A stretch of 64,000 nucleotides of DNA from Gonocerus acuteangulatus (lineage: Eukaryota > Arthropoda > Insecta > Hemiptera > Coreidae): contig OX328125.1 of the NCBI GenBank assembly GCA_946811695.1, positions 97,751,710-97,815,709 on the forward strand, given 5' to 3'. A model generated the notes under the pieces. That model was not told the DNA's origin. It saw nothing but the letters and a program-made list of their open reading frames with translations, and did not search any database. Below, in pieces: positions 44,118 to 56,091 of the stretch; positions within the stretch are counted from its first letter, which is position 1; every line of letters begins with the position of its first letter. Made by a program: the position numbers and the translations under genes.

Positions 44118-47100
44118 GACCGCTAACTATATGGTTTCGGCCACGTTTTGACTGGTATATCATCGATTTCTTCCCACATTGGCTCTTGGCTGAGTTCTCC
44201 CACATTTGAGAAAGATTTTTAAAAACCTTTTACTTCACAAGAAGAACACCACAAAGAGTAGTCACAAATGCTCAAATCCAGTGAGCGTGCGGGCCACCCC
44301 ACATCACCCCTCAGAGAGAAGAGGCACCTAGGGAACATCTGTCGAAGTTTGTCTTTGAAACTCATGCACCCCCCTGTTTTTCATTCATATCTGTTTCCTC
44401 CATTATTACTTTCAATTGTTTGTTTCAATAAAATGTTCCAACATGGAAAAATAATGTTGAGCATTTACAGTTAACGTTAGTCCATTTTTCCTCAGAAACA
44501 TTCTTCTAGGTTTTAGTGTAGAACCCGTTTGTTCAAATAGTCACACCCAATTTTTTATTACATTACGGTGAGGGATTGTATCACTACAGGCAAGACCTCT
44601 TAATTGTGATGAAAGAACGACCATATTCAAAAAACATGTAGACGGCAAAGCCCAGATGTTCACTGAACAAATCCAAGGTAACTTCTATAATTGGAGTGGT
44701 CTCATTTTTTCAGGCTGGCTGTACCGTTTTTAGAATTTATTTGTAATGTAATGGTTCAAATTTAAATAACTTCTAAAAACGGTGCAACCAGCCTGAAAAA
44801 ACGAGACCACTTCAATTTTTCCATCCCTTACCATACAGGAAGTACATTACTTTAAAAACTGCACTGTTTGATTTGCCACCCCCTGCGCATGGATAAGGTA
44901 GAATCAATAAATTCAAGACATCAAGCCAAGTACTATAACATTTGATTAATTTGAATACTGTGGTTGTTATAACAACTTAAAAAATAAATCATATCCAACA
45001 ATTTAAACAGAATTTCAAGTTCTAGTGTTCAATAATTGAATAGTGCTTTATTTCCAATAATGTATTGATTTACCGAACAGGTATTCAGTTTGCTGGAAAA
45101 AATAATAAATATATATTTTTTTTTTTAAATTTTAACGTCCATTTATTATTAACTACGAATTTTAGGACGGGTTATCTATAGGTTACCACCCTTTTCTAGC
45201 CAGGATAGGGCTGATACCTTTTCTTTTTTCGAAAGAAAAGCCACCACCCCTAGTGGGAATCGAACCCACGACCTTTGGCACGGAGTGTTAAGAGCTCACG
45301 CCTTAACCCTCACGGCTACCGGGTCTCCCTAATAAATATTTAAATGCCATTATAATATTAAAATTATAAGTACCTTGTAAATAGCTTGATACTCGCTGAT
45401 ATTGTGTCTGGGTCTACTGGAACTGGGAAGGGACGCAAAGACCAAGGATAATCCAATGAAAGACAGCCCACTCTTCTGTAGCAGATAGATCTTGACTTTC
45501 TATCTTGCCCTATAATGAATTTGAGACAAAATTAACATATTTTTCTTCTTATTTATTTGTTTTCAATTTTAATGTTTTGAACACATTTTTTTAGATATTT
45601 TACAAACAGTTGAAAAATTTTGATAAGTGAAAGTTTAGCATTTGAAAGTTTAATTTATTTCTTACAATTTTTTTTAGAGGATTATCTCAGTTGGAGAAGA
45701 CAATGCTCGAATTTTTGGAAATGTTCGTTTTTCTAACATTAAGGGGTTGGTTTTTCTAACACATCCCCATTCTAGGGGATTTTAAAATTCTTTTATCAAT
45801 AAAATGCGTTTTTCTATATATCTATTCATAGAATATGGGATATAGGCATTTTTTTGTGATCGTAATGAGTGTTTATAATACCCGAGTCTTTAGAACTAAT
45901 GGAAGTTGAGAAGCAGAGGTAGTTATTTCCACTTTCTGTGCAGTATGACTATTATTGTACCAAAATCTCACTTTTCTTGAAGATAATAATCCACCAGGTA
46001 TTTTAAAGTTTTCTTAATAATAGAACAAGTAAATACATTTAAGGTTACTGCACAAATAGCAACTTGTTTTAAAGGAAAATATCTTCCATACCATGTCAAA
46101 CTATCGAATATGCAAATCCGAGCAAACTAGAGAACGAACATATTCTATCCTTTGAAGAAGTAATGTATTGAAAAATGGTTTTATTCAATACTTTATTTAA
46201 GGTATTAGAGGCTATTCTAAAGGGGTTAGAGTTGTGACAATTTGTGACAAGCCGTATCGTCCAGAATCCAAGAGCAAAGTCTCGAATCTGAAAAACGAGA
46301 TTTTGCATATTCGATCGTTTGACATGCTAGGGACGATGTTATGAGTTGCTATACTAAGCAAAACTAAACTCAAACGACGTATAAACAAAATACTGAAACT
46401 CGTTTAGATAGTGCAGTTCTTAAAGGCTTATCGTAGCATATGTTTTTTAAAACATCTATTTATAGACACTTACATACATTATTTTGAAATAATACGTGTG
46501 CCTAAAACAAAGCAAATAGGGAAAATCAGAGCTCTCAAGGGCAGTTCAGCCTCAGCATTTAGTTTTTTTAAGCAGTATGGAATAATGAATTTACTCAAAG
46601 AATAATGAATTTCATATATTAAAAAAAAAAAATAAATAAATAAAAAGAAAAAAGTGTTTAATAATGTGGGAGAGTGCGTAAGAATTCTTATTTTAAATAT
46701 TTATTTTTTTAAGCTTACCAGTAATCTTACTCACAGCTTTACCCACAGTGCCTCCCACCGCACTCGTTATCTTCTTCGCTGCTCTATCTAAAAATCCATC
46801 TGAAAAAAATGTAAACAAATTGTTCATCAAATGTCTAATTCAGTTCTAGATATCAAATATGTAACAACCATTTATGTTTAATTCATACAGCAATAAACTT
46901 ATAGTATTCAAGGTAATCTGAAAAAAATGAAAATGAGCTCTTTCCTTAAATTTCATTTTTTATTATTTAAAAATAATTTGATTTAACCAATAGAAAATCC
47001 ATTAATTCAAACTAAAACACGAAAAATGTTTATTCCATAAATGGCGCGATATGGAGGTCTAGGCAGCTCTGTGCTTAGTTATGGTCACACATAATGAAAT

Positions 47101-50100
47101 TAAGAAGAAAGTAAATAATATATAAATAAATTAATTAAAAATAAAATAAGTAAAAGTGAAAACATAGATGAAAAGTAAATTAAAAAAAAATATATAATTA
47201 AGAAAGGAAAACAAAATATATAAAAAATAAATTAGGGTAGTTCTTGACTGGATATGTGAACTGGAGGACAGGTTCTTTTATTGAGGGTGAATGTTATTTG
47301 GCTGCATTTCTCTGGATTCACCTTGATTTTCCACCTGTTGCACCAATCTTCTACAGAGTCTAGATGTTGCTGAAGGTGGAGGGAAGCAGTTTCAGGATCA
47401 GAGGAGGAGGAAAAGACGGCTGTATCATGAACGTCGGCGGAGTACAGAAGATAGAGGATAGGACCGAGAATGCTTCCTTGTGGCACACCGGAGGAAATAG
47501 GACGGGAACTAGACAATGTGGAACCAGATCTTACTTAATAGGAGCGGCTTGATAGGTAGGACTGTAGGATTAGGAAGTATGTGTGAGGAAGTAAGCGCCG
47601 TACTTTGTATAATAACCCTGGGTGCCAAACACGATCGAACGAGTAAGAAAGTTAATACCAAATTAAATATAAATGAAGATCTATGAATTTTTAACATAAT
47701 GTTAACTAAATGAATTATAAAAACAATATTAAATTGAATAATACTGCAATATTGCACTCAAGGAAAAATGTTAATATTAAACCTAATATTAATACCAATC
47801 TCTAAATTGAAGGTGAGGGTGGGGAAGGATCAATGGATCCTTGAAGTAACAAGCAAGAATTGCTCCCCAAAATTGTTTAAACCATTAACTTATATTTGCA
47901 ACGTTTCAAACCTGTTTAGGTTCATCATCAGGCATCTACAATGTAAATTAAAAATTAGAGCAAGAATAAGGAGGAAACTTCTCCTATGTCACTAATACCA
48001 ATACAAATACAATATATGAGGTATGTATATACCTCCATATGTAAGTTAATGTTTTAAACAGTTTTGGGGAGCAACTTCTGCCAGTTACTTAAAGAATTAA
48101 TATCAATATTCATTGGCATGACATTAATGATTGTGACGTAAGGGTGCGAACCATGGACTCTAAGAAAGAGGTGTGGAACTGCATCCTGGTATGAGAGAGG
48201 CAGATTCTTAGGTCAATTTTAGCCTCATCAAAATGTATAAACAGTGGTATTTAAAGGTCGAATCAGCTGCTTCAGGATATATTTATTGAGCCCGACAATG
48301 CTTTTATCCGTTTTAATGGCAACAACATGTGGAAAGAATGGACTGAGATAGGCTTCCAAGAAAATGTTTTTATGGCAAACCTTAGTGCAAGAGGAGAGGC
48401 AAGCCTCACCTCCACTGGCTTAATGACGTGGAGTGAGATCTGTGTACTATGGGTGTCAGCTGCTGATGGAGTCTTTTGGTGGACAGAGAAAAAGAATGGA
48501 AAAGTCTGTTGGCTAAGGCCATGGTCCTTCATGGACTGTATAGCCCCTTAATGAATGAACCTTCACCAACGAACCGTGTCAAAATAACACTTGTCTATTG
48601 AATCATGAGATAAGGGAACAGAGTTTTGTAAGATGGGTAGGGTATATGTGGTGGGAGTGAGGAGGAAGATTGACTAAAGGGTTTTGATATGTGTGTGTCA
48701 GAGGCATATATAGGAAATAATTTTGAGGGGGGGGCACCAGGGGATTTGGTGGGCTTGGAATACTACCTACCTAGAAATTGGAATAGTTAACCAACTACAC
48801 CCCCAAAAAATTATTTTTTCTAAACTAATTGTAAGTGATCTTATTTAATTTATTTTTTAGGTTTTCATGACACATTTTTACCAATGAAATCAAAATGTTG
48901 GGAGGGGCTGCACCCCCTTATATAAACCCATGGTGTGTGTTTGAAAATGTGGTGGAGGCTTTAATAATAAATTTCATGATGAGCTTCTGAGCTGACATCC
49001 GAGCAGGCTACTGCAGTGTTTTAACATATTTCACCATACATTTGTGAGTTTCTAAAGAACTTTTCAATAATTTTATTGATCTGACTTTTCTTTGTTTGCA
49101 GAAATTGCAAGTTGTCGAATCAACTTCTTACTACGTTAGTGCTCTTATGGTTCAAATAACCCAAGTGGACAAGAGGGTAATTAAATAATTCCTTCTTATT
49201 ATAATTCTTAATATAGAGGCGTTATAGTGATGAATGAAACTCGCAGAGTTCTACCATTGTCAGATTTTAAGCTTTTAGAACCAAATATCAGAGTCTGTTT
49301 GGTTTACATAAATGGAAACGCGAGTACATAAGACTAATGTGACTATGTGCATGTTTGCTCCACCACAAAGTACAGTGTTGGTACTGTTTTTTTTTTTAAA
49401 GTGAAATTATTTTGGAGTTGGTATGGCTCATGTGCTAGCAGAGCTAAGTTCAAATCAGGATTAAAGATTTCATCTATTAGTGTCATCATTTGGAGTGGGA
49501 TTTTGGATGCCAGACCATTCCCTATGCCCTCTCAGCCTTTAATGGGTACCTGCAGAGAAAAAAATCAGGTGGCAGTAGCTAGAGCTGACCGAACTATCTC
49601 CTACATTTGGTAAAGCATGAAGAATGAGATTCCTATAACACATCACCCTCCTTTCTTCCTCTGAGCTCCCTTCGCCTCATCAAGTCTAGGAATGTTAAGC
49701 AATGTTGGGCGTAGCCAGTAACTGAATGAGTGATCATCTGTGTGCTGTTGGAATTGTAAAAGGTTGGCCACCTGAGATAACACCGACACTAATAGCTCAG
49801 TTGTTAAAAAAGTTAAAAAAAATGTATTTAATATATATTGGATTTGTGATATTAATGATTTAATAAATAAAACAAACATATTGGCTTTCTTTCTTAGTAA
49901 AATCAAAAGGAAAAAGGAAAGCAATGTAGAACTGGATAGGACCGTCATTGAACATGAAGGAGGCCATGTAAAGCAGGTATTCTTTAGCAAAAAATAGGCT
50001 CAACAAATAGCCAGCTAGGAAAAAAAAGCACTGAAGAATCCGATGAAATCTCATGCAATACAGGAGAAAATCACCAGTACACTTTTTAAGAAGCTGAACA

Positions 50101-50254
50101 AATATAGAAACTAAAATAAGCAATTAAAAAAAAAAAAATCTGTTTATTTATTATTTCATGAAATACGTTTTAGCACTAGATATAAGAGATGTTTACCAGT
50201 TATGGCTGGAATAATGATCAGCCCAATAGCAAGTACTTTCCAATGCAGCTTCAT
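36087..50254 (-). CDS. Lipase C, secreted pancreatic-type (neutral) lipase, complete
   Basis: Eleven coding exons: 50254-50197, 46799-46719, 45509-45374, 43576-43411, 41996-41893, 41360-41227, 41151-41008, 40117-40010, 38447-38327, 37529-37372, 36205-36087. All junctions are GT-AG, phases match, and the sum is 1329 nt (442 residues and stop). Signal peptide MKLHWKVLAIGLIIIPAITG. Family blocks in order: ICYRRVGCLSL, ATVIITHGFASN (oxyanion-hole HGF), ANIFILDWGKGAS, NTRVVGAQLSRFVRYL, HLIGHSLGSHIMSY (nucleophile Ser203), ALDPAQPGFEGFPSR (Asp229), YCNGGSMQPGC, and VACSHGRAYEYF (His320). The Cys-to-Cys loop between QPGC and VACSH is 27 residues apart, like the full lid of triacylglycerol lipases rather than the short lid of phospholipase A1 forms. 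The 442 residues are close to the family norm. Expected to hydrolyse dietary or stored acylglycerols outside the cell; substrate is inferred. A 5' UTR exon precedes exon 1. Confidence 0.95.
36655..36725. repeat. (CA)n(TA)n compound microsatellite
   Basis: ACAC repeat running straight into a TA tract, downstream of the lipase C last intron start. Confidence 0.9.
39330..39408. repeat. (CA)n(TA)n compound microsatellite
   Basis: CA tract of about 16 units followed by about 20 TA units, in the intron between exons 8 and 9 of lipase C. Confidence 0.9.
39527..39966. repeat. Short HINE-like repeat in lipase C
   Basis: Starts CTAGCTGTGCCCGCGACTAC then ATCCGCGTGGATAGTGACTT, a motif common at the start of insect interspersed repeats, and ends TTAGTTATGCTGCTCCTGCA then TGACGGACATTTT, the HINE-2-type tail. 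It lies between exons 8 and 9, only about 40 bp from exon 8. Confidence 0.55.
42370..42535. repeat. Hairpin repeat with hammerhead-like cores (intron 4 of lipase C)
   Basis: Inverted arms: GAGTAATATTTATTTGCCAA and TTGGCAAATAAATATTACTC, and CATCTTCAGGGCTATGGAG with its inverse, around an AGAGAGCACAG-like centre. The right arm reads CTGAAGA (42472) - GGCTTCAAGTT - GAAAC (42491), the left arm the same on the other strand with AAAAC. Confidence 0.75.
44051..44116. repeat. (TA)n microsatellite
   Basis: Pure TA tract in the intron between exons 3 and 4 of lipase C. Confidence 0.9.
44690..44816. mobile_element. Small foldback MITE (127 bp)
   Basis: Arms ATTGGAGTGGTCTCATTTTT and CAGGCTGGCTGTACCGTTTT pair with AAAACGGTGCAACCAGCCTG and GAGACCACTTCAAT around an AT-rich loop. 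Within lipase C intron 3. Confidence 0.75.
45124..45329 (-). repeat. SINE family B copy
   Basis: Minus-strand copy with head GGAGACCCGGTAGCCGTGAG and B box GGTTCGATTCCC. Likely target duplication TAATAAATAT at about 45103-45112 and 45330-45339. About 45 bp downstream of exon 3 of lipase C, in the intron before that exon's donor side is reached on the gene strand, so splicing is not affected. Confidence 0.85.
46082..46334. mobile_element. MITE-B copy 2
   Basis: Inverted ends TACCATGTCAAACTATCGAA and GATCGTTTGACATGCTAGGG; interior matches the 7382-7632 copy in opposite orientation. Confidence 0.75.
47232..47610 (-). pseudogene. Jockey-clade LINE reverse transcriptase fragment
   Basis: Minus-strand reading: SYLSSRSYLLSKIWFHIV (equivalent of the Y-L-x-x-R-x-F region), then SSRPISSGVPQGSILGPILY, LLYSADVHDTAVFSSSSDPE, LHLQQHLDSVEDWCNRWKIK and VNPEKCSQITFTLN. 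This is RT motif B onward of Jockey-like elements. The segment that should hold the F/Y-A-D-D catalytic motif has been deleted (YSAD runs directly into DTAVF), so it is dead. Both ends are truncated. In lipase C intron 1. Confidence 0.85.
47902..47931 (-). other. Hammerhead-ribozyme-like core
   Basis: On the minus strand: CTGATGA, stem AACCT-AAAC-AGGTT, GAAAC, then GTTGCAAATA. The C-U-G-A-N-G-A / stem II / G-A-A-A arrangement fits a hammerhead core. Stems I and III and the cleavage triplet were not established. Confidence 0.4.
48702..48932. mobile_element. MITE-A copy 6
   Basis: GGCATATATAGGAAATAATT with a G run on the left, AAGTGATCTTATTTAATTTA in the core, and GGGGCTGCACCCCCTTATAT plus AAACCCATGG on the right. 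Confidence 0.75.
49425..49615 (+). repeat. SINE family C copy
   Basis: Body AGTGTCATCATTTGGAGTGG and 3' part CAGCCTTTAATGGGTACCTG match the 5896-6095 copy; the A box is eroded (GGTATGGCTCATGTGCTAGC). In lipase C intron 1. Confidence 0.65.
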
Positions 50255-50453
50255 CCTCCAGGCTGAAAAAAAAATGGTTTTCAAAATTAATTTATATAAA
50301 AGTAACTTGAGATCTACAATAAAACTACTACCTGGCAAGGTAGACCAATACATGGGGAGGCTAGTATTCTATTATTTGTTTTACTTCATATTGTGTAAAT
50401 GAGAAATTAATACTAGTTTATGATATATTTAGTCTTCACCCAGGTTTGCAAAT

Positions 50454-50456
<3 letters not shown>

Positions 50457-50540
<84 letters not shown>
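50457..50540. repeat. (TA)n microsatellite
   Basis: About 40 TA units in the 5' UTR intron of lipase C. Confidence 0.92.
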
Positions 50541-50542
<2 letters not shown>

Positions 50543-53125
50543 GTGTGTAACGATATTTTAATATTTCAAGATTAAATGTTTTAATTTTTTAGCATATATC
50601 AATTTATTATTGATAATAAACCTATAATAATTTTAAAATCATTAGTAATTATATGGGTGTTTTATAATATTATATATGATTTCTGAAAATTGTAATATTC
50701 GCCATGTCGAAACATAATAAGATTAGTTAAAATAAGATAATATTTGGTTTGAATATTTGAATTGTTTATAATATTGAATTTAAGATCTATTTATTCTTTA
50801 ATATAAATATTTTAAATATAAATGGGTAATTTACATTTCTGCAACAATTCATCTCTATAGTTGAAAATAATCTATTAACCCTTACGCTGCAGGCGCTCCT
50901 GAAGAGGTTTGGGACGACCAGCCCCTTGCCGATCCTTCCGTGGTGACTTAATTACAGCCCACTGGCTACGTTTACACATTCTTTTTAAAACTGTTTTGCG
51001 GCTATAAATTATTAATAATAATTGAATTTTCCATCAATATTGTTTCATATACGTCTTAAATTAATTTTGTGTTCAATAAAATATTGCCTATTTTTTTTTT
51101 TTAATTTAAAATCTAAAAAGTTACACTAAAATGAACAAAAATGTATTAATACAATTAAAAATGCAAGTAAACACTAACTGTGATCAATTTCTTTGGATGA
51201 GATAAAAATTGTCTACAAAATACCGAGGAAGGACCAAGGAAACAATATGTAGAAGGGCAACCCTTTCAGGAACTACTACTCTCTCCAAAACGATATTCAA
51301 GCACCATCTATCGAATTTTAGTGTTATCGATTAGTTCTAGAAATCCCAGCCCATTGCTCTCATGTGATCCACTCCAGTGGTTTTTAGCAGTGAAGCTACA
51401 GAAAGGCAAAGCCAATTTATAGGCTTTTAGCACAGCGGGCCCATCCCTCTCTGAATGAGTATTGTGGCTTTCAGTACACCTGGACCACCCATCCCCGAGC
51501 CAACACAGGGCTAATTAATATATTATATTATTTTATTAACTTGAAAAAAAATGTTGTTCAATGGAAATAATTGTGGAATGTCTTAAAGAGTGATATAGAA
51601 CTGTCTGGAACATTTGTTTGCAACTATTATGAATAATTTGATGATTAATAAATACAAAAAAAGTTTTGGGCTAATTTTTTTTGAAAAAGCATAGACATGT
51701 CCCCAAAGAGTGAGACTAAACCTCTAAATGCTTCTTAACCTAGACCATTCCAGGCCCGGATGTCTATTCCCATCTCTGTAATGCTAAGGGTAGAGAGCAG
51801 CACTGTCTCCAAACATCCCTAGACAATGTCATTCACTGACAATTTAATTTTTTGATTTCTTCAGTTTTCTAAATTTATATATTAGATGGGACTAGATAGA
51901 AATCCATGATTTTTACACAGTATGTAGTCCTATATGATACCATAGTAAAAGTTTCAAAATTGATATTTGACTCTAGATCTTGTTATGCACTCTTGAAAAT
52001 TCGATTTTTGTAAATTTTGAGGCTGCATATCTCAGATGGGACTGGATAAAAATCTATGTGTTATACACATTATGTAGTCCTGTATGATAGCAAAGTGAAA
52101 AATTTCAACATTGATATTTGAATGTGAACCAAGTTATGAATTTCTGAAAATGGGAGAAACTAACCATCGTTTTTGAAAATTATTTGTAGCGTAATTTGTA
52201 TCAAATGTATGCTAAACTATCTAAATTTGAAAAGTTACCATATAAAATGTTGAAATAGGATTATTTATTTATTTTATCGCAACTATGGCGACTCAACAAC
52301 AAAGTGGCTTATTATTGGGTTGAAAAACAAATAATAAGGAATACTTGTCACTTGTCACTAAGCCAGTTTAATGAGTAGTACAGATTGACGGAACTGATCA
52401 CACTTGACCAGCTTAGAGAGACGAGCACTAATGATGAGTACTAAACTAGGCATAATTCATAGTATGTGTGTCATTAGATGCCTGAGAGTAAATATTTGGG
52501 ATTCCTATTTGAAGTAATGAAAGCATTTCGAAATTTTGCAAGCAGCCATATCTGACTCCACCCTGTGCCCATGACACGCCTGAATGGTGGGACCTACCCA
52601 TGGTGCCTAAAAACAGCCCAATAACTAAAAGAAAAGTGAAATTGATTGTAAATTAATGTGAGCCATACAATGATATCTTTATCTAACATTTTTTATTTTC
52701 ATTGATAATTTTTTTATGGATTCAAAATTATTTTCTTTTTAGAGTGTTTTGAATGTGTCCATTTGGGATTGAAAATAAAACCTAAAGTAGAGATTAAATA
52801 TTCAGTGAGTAAAGAAAGGACAAAGAGAAAGACCGAATAATAAAATAAAATTATGATAAAATGGATAAGAAAAAATTGTTTGAAACTATAAGGTACAGTT
52901 TGGTCAAATTTTTAAAATTTTAATAAGATGAAAATAAAATTGACAAAAAAAGGGATACAAAACAATAATTATGCTGGTTTGAAAATTAGAAAATATATTA
53001 AAAACAAATCTAATGCTAAAAATACTTTAAAAAATATCTTTTTCAGTGTACAAAACTTATTGGGAGATTTTGCTCTTATACTAGTATAGATGGGTATGAT
53101 TCAAGTCATCAATATATTACGTTTA

Positions 53126-53130
<5 letters not shown>
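50541..53130. other. 5' UTR intron of lipase C, no recognisable gene
   Basis: Contains two tandem, diverged copies of a unit of about 145 bp at 51880-52145 (shared strings ATATNTNAGATGGGACTRGATA-like, CTATGTAGTCCT-like, AAATTTCAA-ATTGATATTTGA-like), and a (TA)n tract at 53131-53182. Otherwise AT-rich with no ORF, inverted ends or motif I can name. Confidence 0.5.
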
Positions 53131-53195
<65 letters not shown>

Positions 53196-54320
53196 ATATA
53201 TACATATGAAACAATGGAAGAAAATTTACATTTTGATATGAGACAGCTTTTTACAATAATTTACACATCAGATATTAGCATTAACCATGTTAAGGCAAAT
53301 TTTTAAATGTCTAATGTGATGATATAAAATAAGAAAAATGTATTTAATTCAAGTATATTTTCTTGTGTGTTTAATTTAAATTTTTCATTAAGCACAAAAG
53401 TAAATTTTAATTGAAACTTATTCATATTTTCTACTTTAGTAATGGATTTATTAATTTATACTATAATGATTAATGAATTAATTGATAATGTAATAATTTA
53501 CAATTTATAATAATTGATTAAATAGTATAATTTTCTTAATTTTTTCTTGAATAATTCATTAGTTAATAACTTTAATTCAAATTATTTGTAATTTGTACTT
53601 TAATAATTTATTTTAAAATCTAATAATTTATTTATTAAATTATGTTTTAATCGGTTATTTATTAATTTAAATCTTGATCATTTATTTACATTGTAATAAT
53701 AATTTAATTTTCATTACTTATTATTTAATTATGTATCATTTTTAATTTTATGTTAAAATTATTCATACAAATAAATTCAGGAAAAGTAAATCTGTTGAGA
53801 AAAGTTGCTGTAAATCATTCCGAATTTCAATTTTTTTTTTCTTCTAAACAATCCAAAGTTATTCAAAAAGTCTGTTATATTTCATCTTGGGATTTAGGAA
53901 GTAGGAAACTTTAAATATTGTTTGTCTTTGTTGTTATTTTTATTTTACGTGAATGTGTAAATAAAATATTTATTTATATGTTAACTAAAATAAATAATTA
54001 TGAATTAATATAACTAAAATTCAACAACAAAAAAATGTATACTTATAGGCGGTAATATTATAATAATATTATCGAATACATATAAATATTTTTGTTATTA
54101 TTATATCATACTCTTGTATAATATTTCATTTTGTGTTTTTAAAGATTTCTGACATGAAAATGAACTAATAGCTTGAAGCATTACCTGAATAATTGAATGT
54201 ACTTGATAATGTTAATTCTACACAATTGAAAACTTTTTTTTTTTTTTTTTTTTTTTAGTGCAATTATATGAATGTAGAAAGGTATATTAATTAAATAAGG
54301 ATTAATTATTAAGGACATAC

Positions 54321-54402
54321 AGTTATGAATGCTTCCTGTGACTGTGTTCCACCAAAGCACCACACAAACTGACTGAGTTACTCGCTACACTCCCCTTATA
54401 TA
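54321..54402 (-). promoter_or_regulatory. Lipase C core promoter and 5' UTR exon
   Basis: Minus strand: TATATAAG at 54402-54395, two overlapping initiators TCAGTCAGT at 54376-54368 (A residues 28 and 32 nt after the TATA start), leader, and donor CT|GTATGT with exon end 54321, spliced to the acceptor at 50263-50264. Paralogous to the lipase A block at 3054-3139. The 32-nt spacing is the one shared by both genes. Confidence 0.78.
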
Positions 54403-54787
54403 CGCAGTGGAGGGGAATCCATCAGGCATCACTGGGAAAATCCAATGCCATACGTACAACTGATTTTGGTGAACGTTCCTTCCGATCAATTCGTATTGAG
54501 TCTCAACTAGATGATATGCAATTATGGAGGAACATATCTTAAACCAACAATACTCTAACTTTCTTAGAGCTTAAATAAAACCAAAAATAATGGCTAAAAA
54601 ATATTGTTGAAGTAGTAATATAAATGCTGCCTTCTCAATATGCTATAAGAACTTTTCAATAAGTAAAGCAGAACTTAAACCAATATCATATGAAACAAGA
54701 CACTCATTTTTACTTAATGAAGCAGAATGAGAAAATAAAAATTAGTAAGACTACATTTTACAAGTGAAAACGGTATTATTGTTGCCG

Positions 54788-54819
54788 ATGTTTCGGCTTG
54801 AAATTCAAGACTTCATCAG
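54788..54819 (-). other. Hammerhead-ribozyme-like core
   Basis: Minus strand: CTGATGA, stem CTTGA-ATT-TCAAG, CC, GAAAC, ATCGGCAA. It has the canonical CUGAUGA and GAAA boxes. An upstream CTGT / ACAG pairing could form part of stem I, but no cleavage triplet is assigned. Confidence 0.45.
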
Positions 54820-54852
54820 AGCTGTAAAAACAAGCAGGACAGATTTAATACT

Positions 54853-55184
<332 letters not shown>

Positions 55185-55393
55185 ATGGATTGCTTCCAAC
55201 TTGAGATAGCTACATAATATGTAATAGGGTAGGAATTGTTTCATCTCCCGCCGACAGTGCAATGTCTGTCTCCTTCCCTTACCTCTTCCTGTCCCTGTTT
55301 CCTATATTATCAGATTCCTACTCCAATGATCATGTAATTTTGATTTCTTCTTTACAGATGCAATCATTGTGATTTCTATCCCGAGTATAATCT

Positions 55394-55397
<4 letters not shown>

Positions 55398-55453
<56 letters not shown>
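55398..55453. repeat. (TA)n microsatellite
   Basis: Pure TA tract, intergenic. Confidence 0.92.
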
Positions 55454-55459
<6 letters not shown>

Positions 55460-56091
55460 CATATATATATGAAAAAAAAAAACATAATATACAGTTAGAA
55501 AAATGATGTGCTATAGCAGTGCTTAGATTAGAAGTACATGGGAACAGATATAAAAATAACAAGATGGGCTTACCGATGAGAACTATGCGGGATCATTTCT
55601 GACTGTTGATACAAAAAAACTTAGGGGAAAGGAGTTGGCAAGGGGTCTCCTCTCAACAAAAAATTAGTAAGTTTTACACGAATTTAAAACACTTAAAGTG
55701 GTGCTTTAAGTATAATAATATATTTCATTGTAAATATGACTGCTGAGGTTTAAGTTTCCGGTATATTTTAAAAAGTTTACAACCGCCAAGAAGTGCATGT
55801 AAGTGTGTGACAGTCTTGTATGAATGGTTTTATATAATAATGTAATTCGTAAGGTAAGACATTCTGTGTTTGAATTAGTACTTGTGAATTTGTAAATAAG
55901 ATAGTTTAGATGTAATTTAGATAGAATAATTCGAGATATTATAAAACAGATACAAACCTTTGCTATCTCCTAGATACAAGAAAATTTAGTTACAAATGAG
56001 TCTTAAATAATTAGATCAATTCCGACTCTTAGGAACTGCGAAATCTTTATAGATGATTTAAAATGAATATCGGGTATTAACTCTGTTAGCT

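Noticed and set aside
48272..48551. Overlapping ORFs of 74-86 codons, possible gene in lipase C intron 1
   Set aside because: GC-richer than its surroundings and intriguing, but no motif, splice sites or homologous block recognised; not enough to call a gene.
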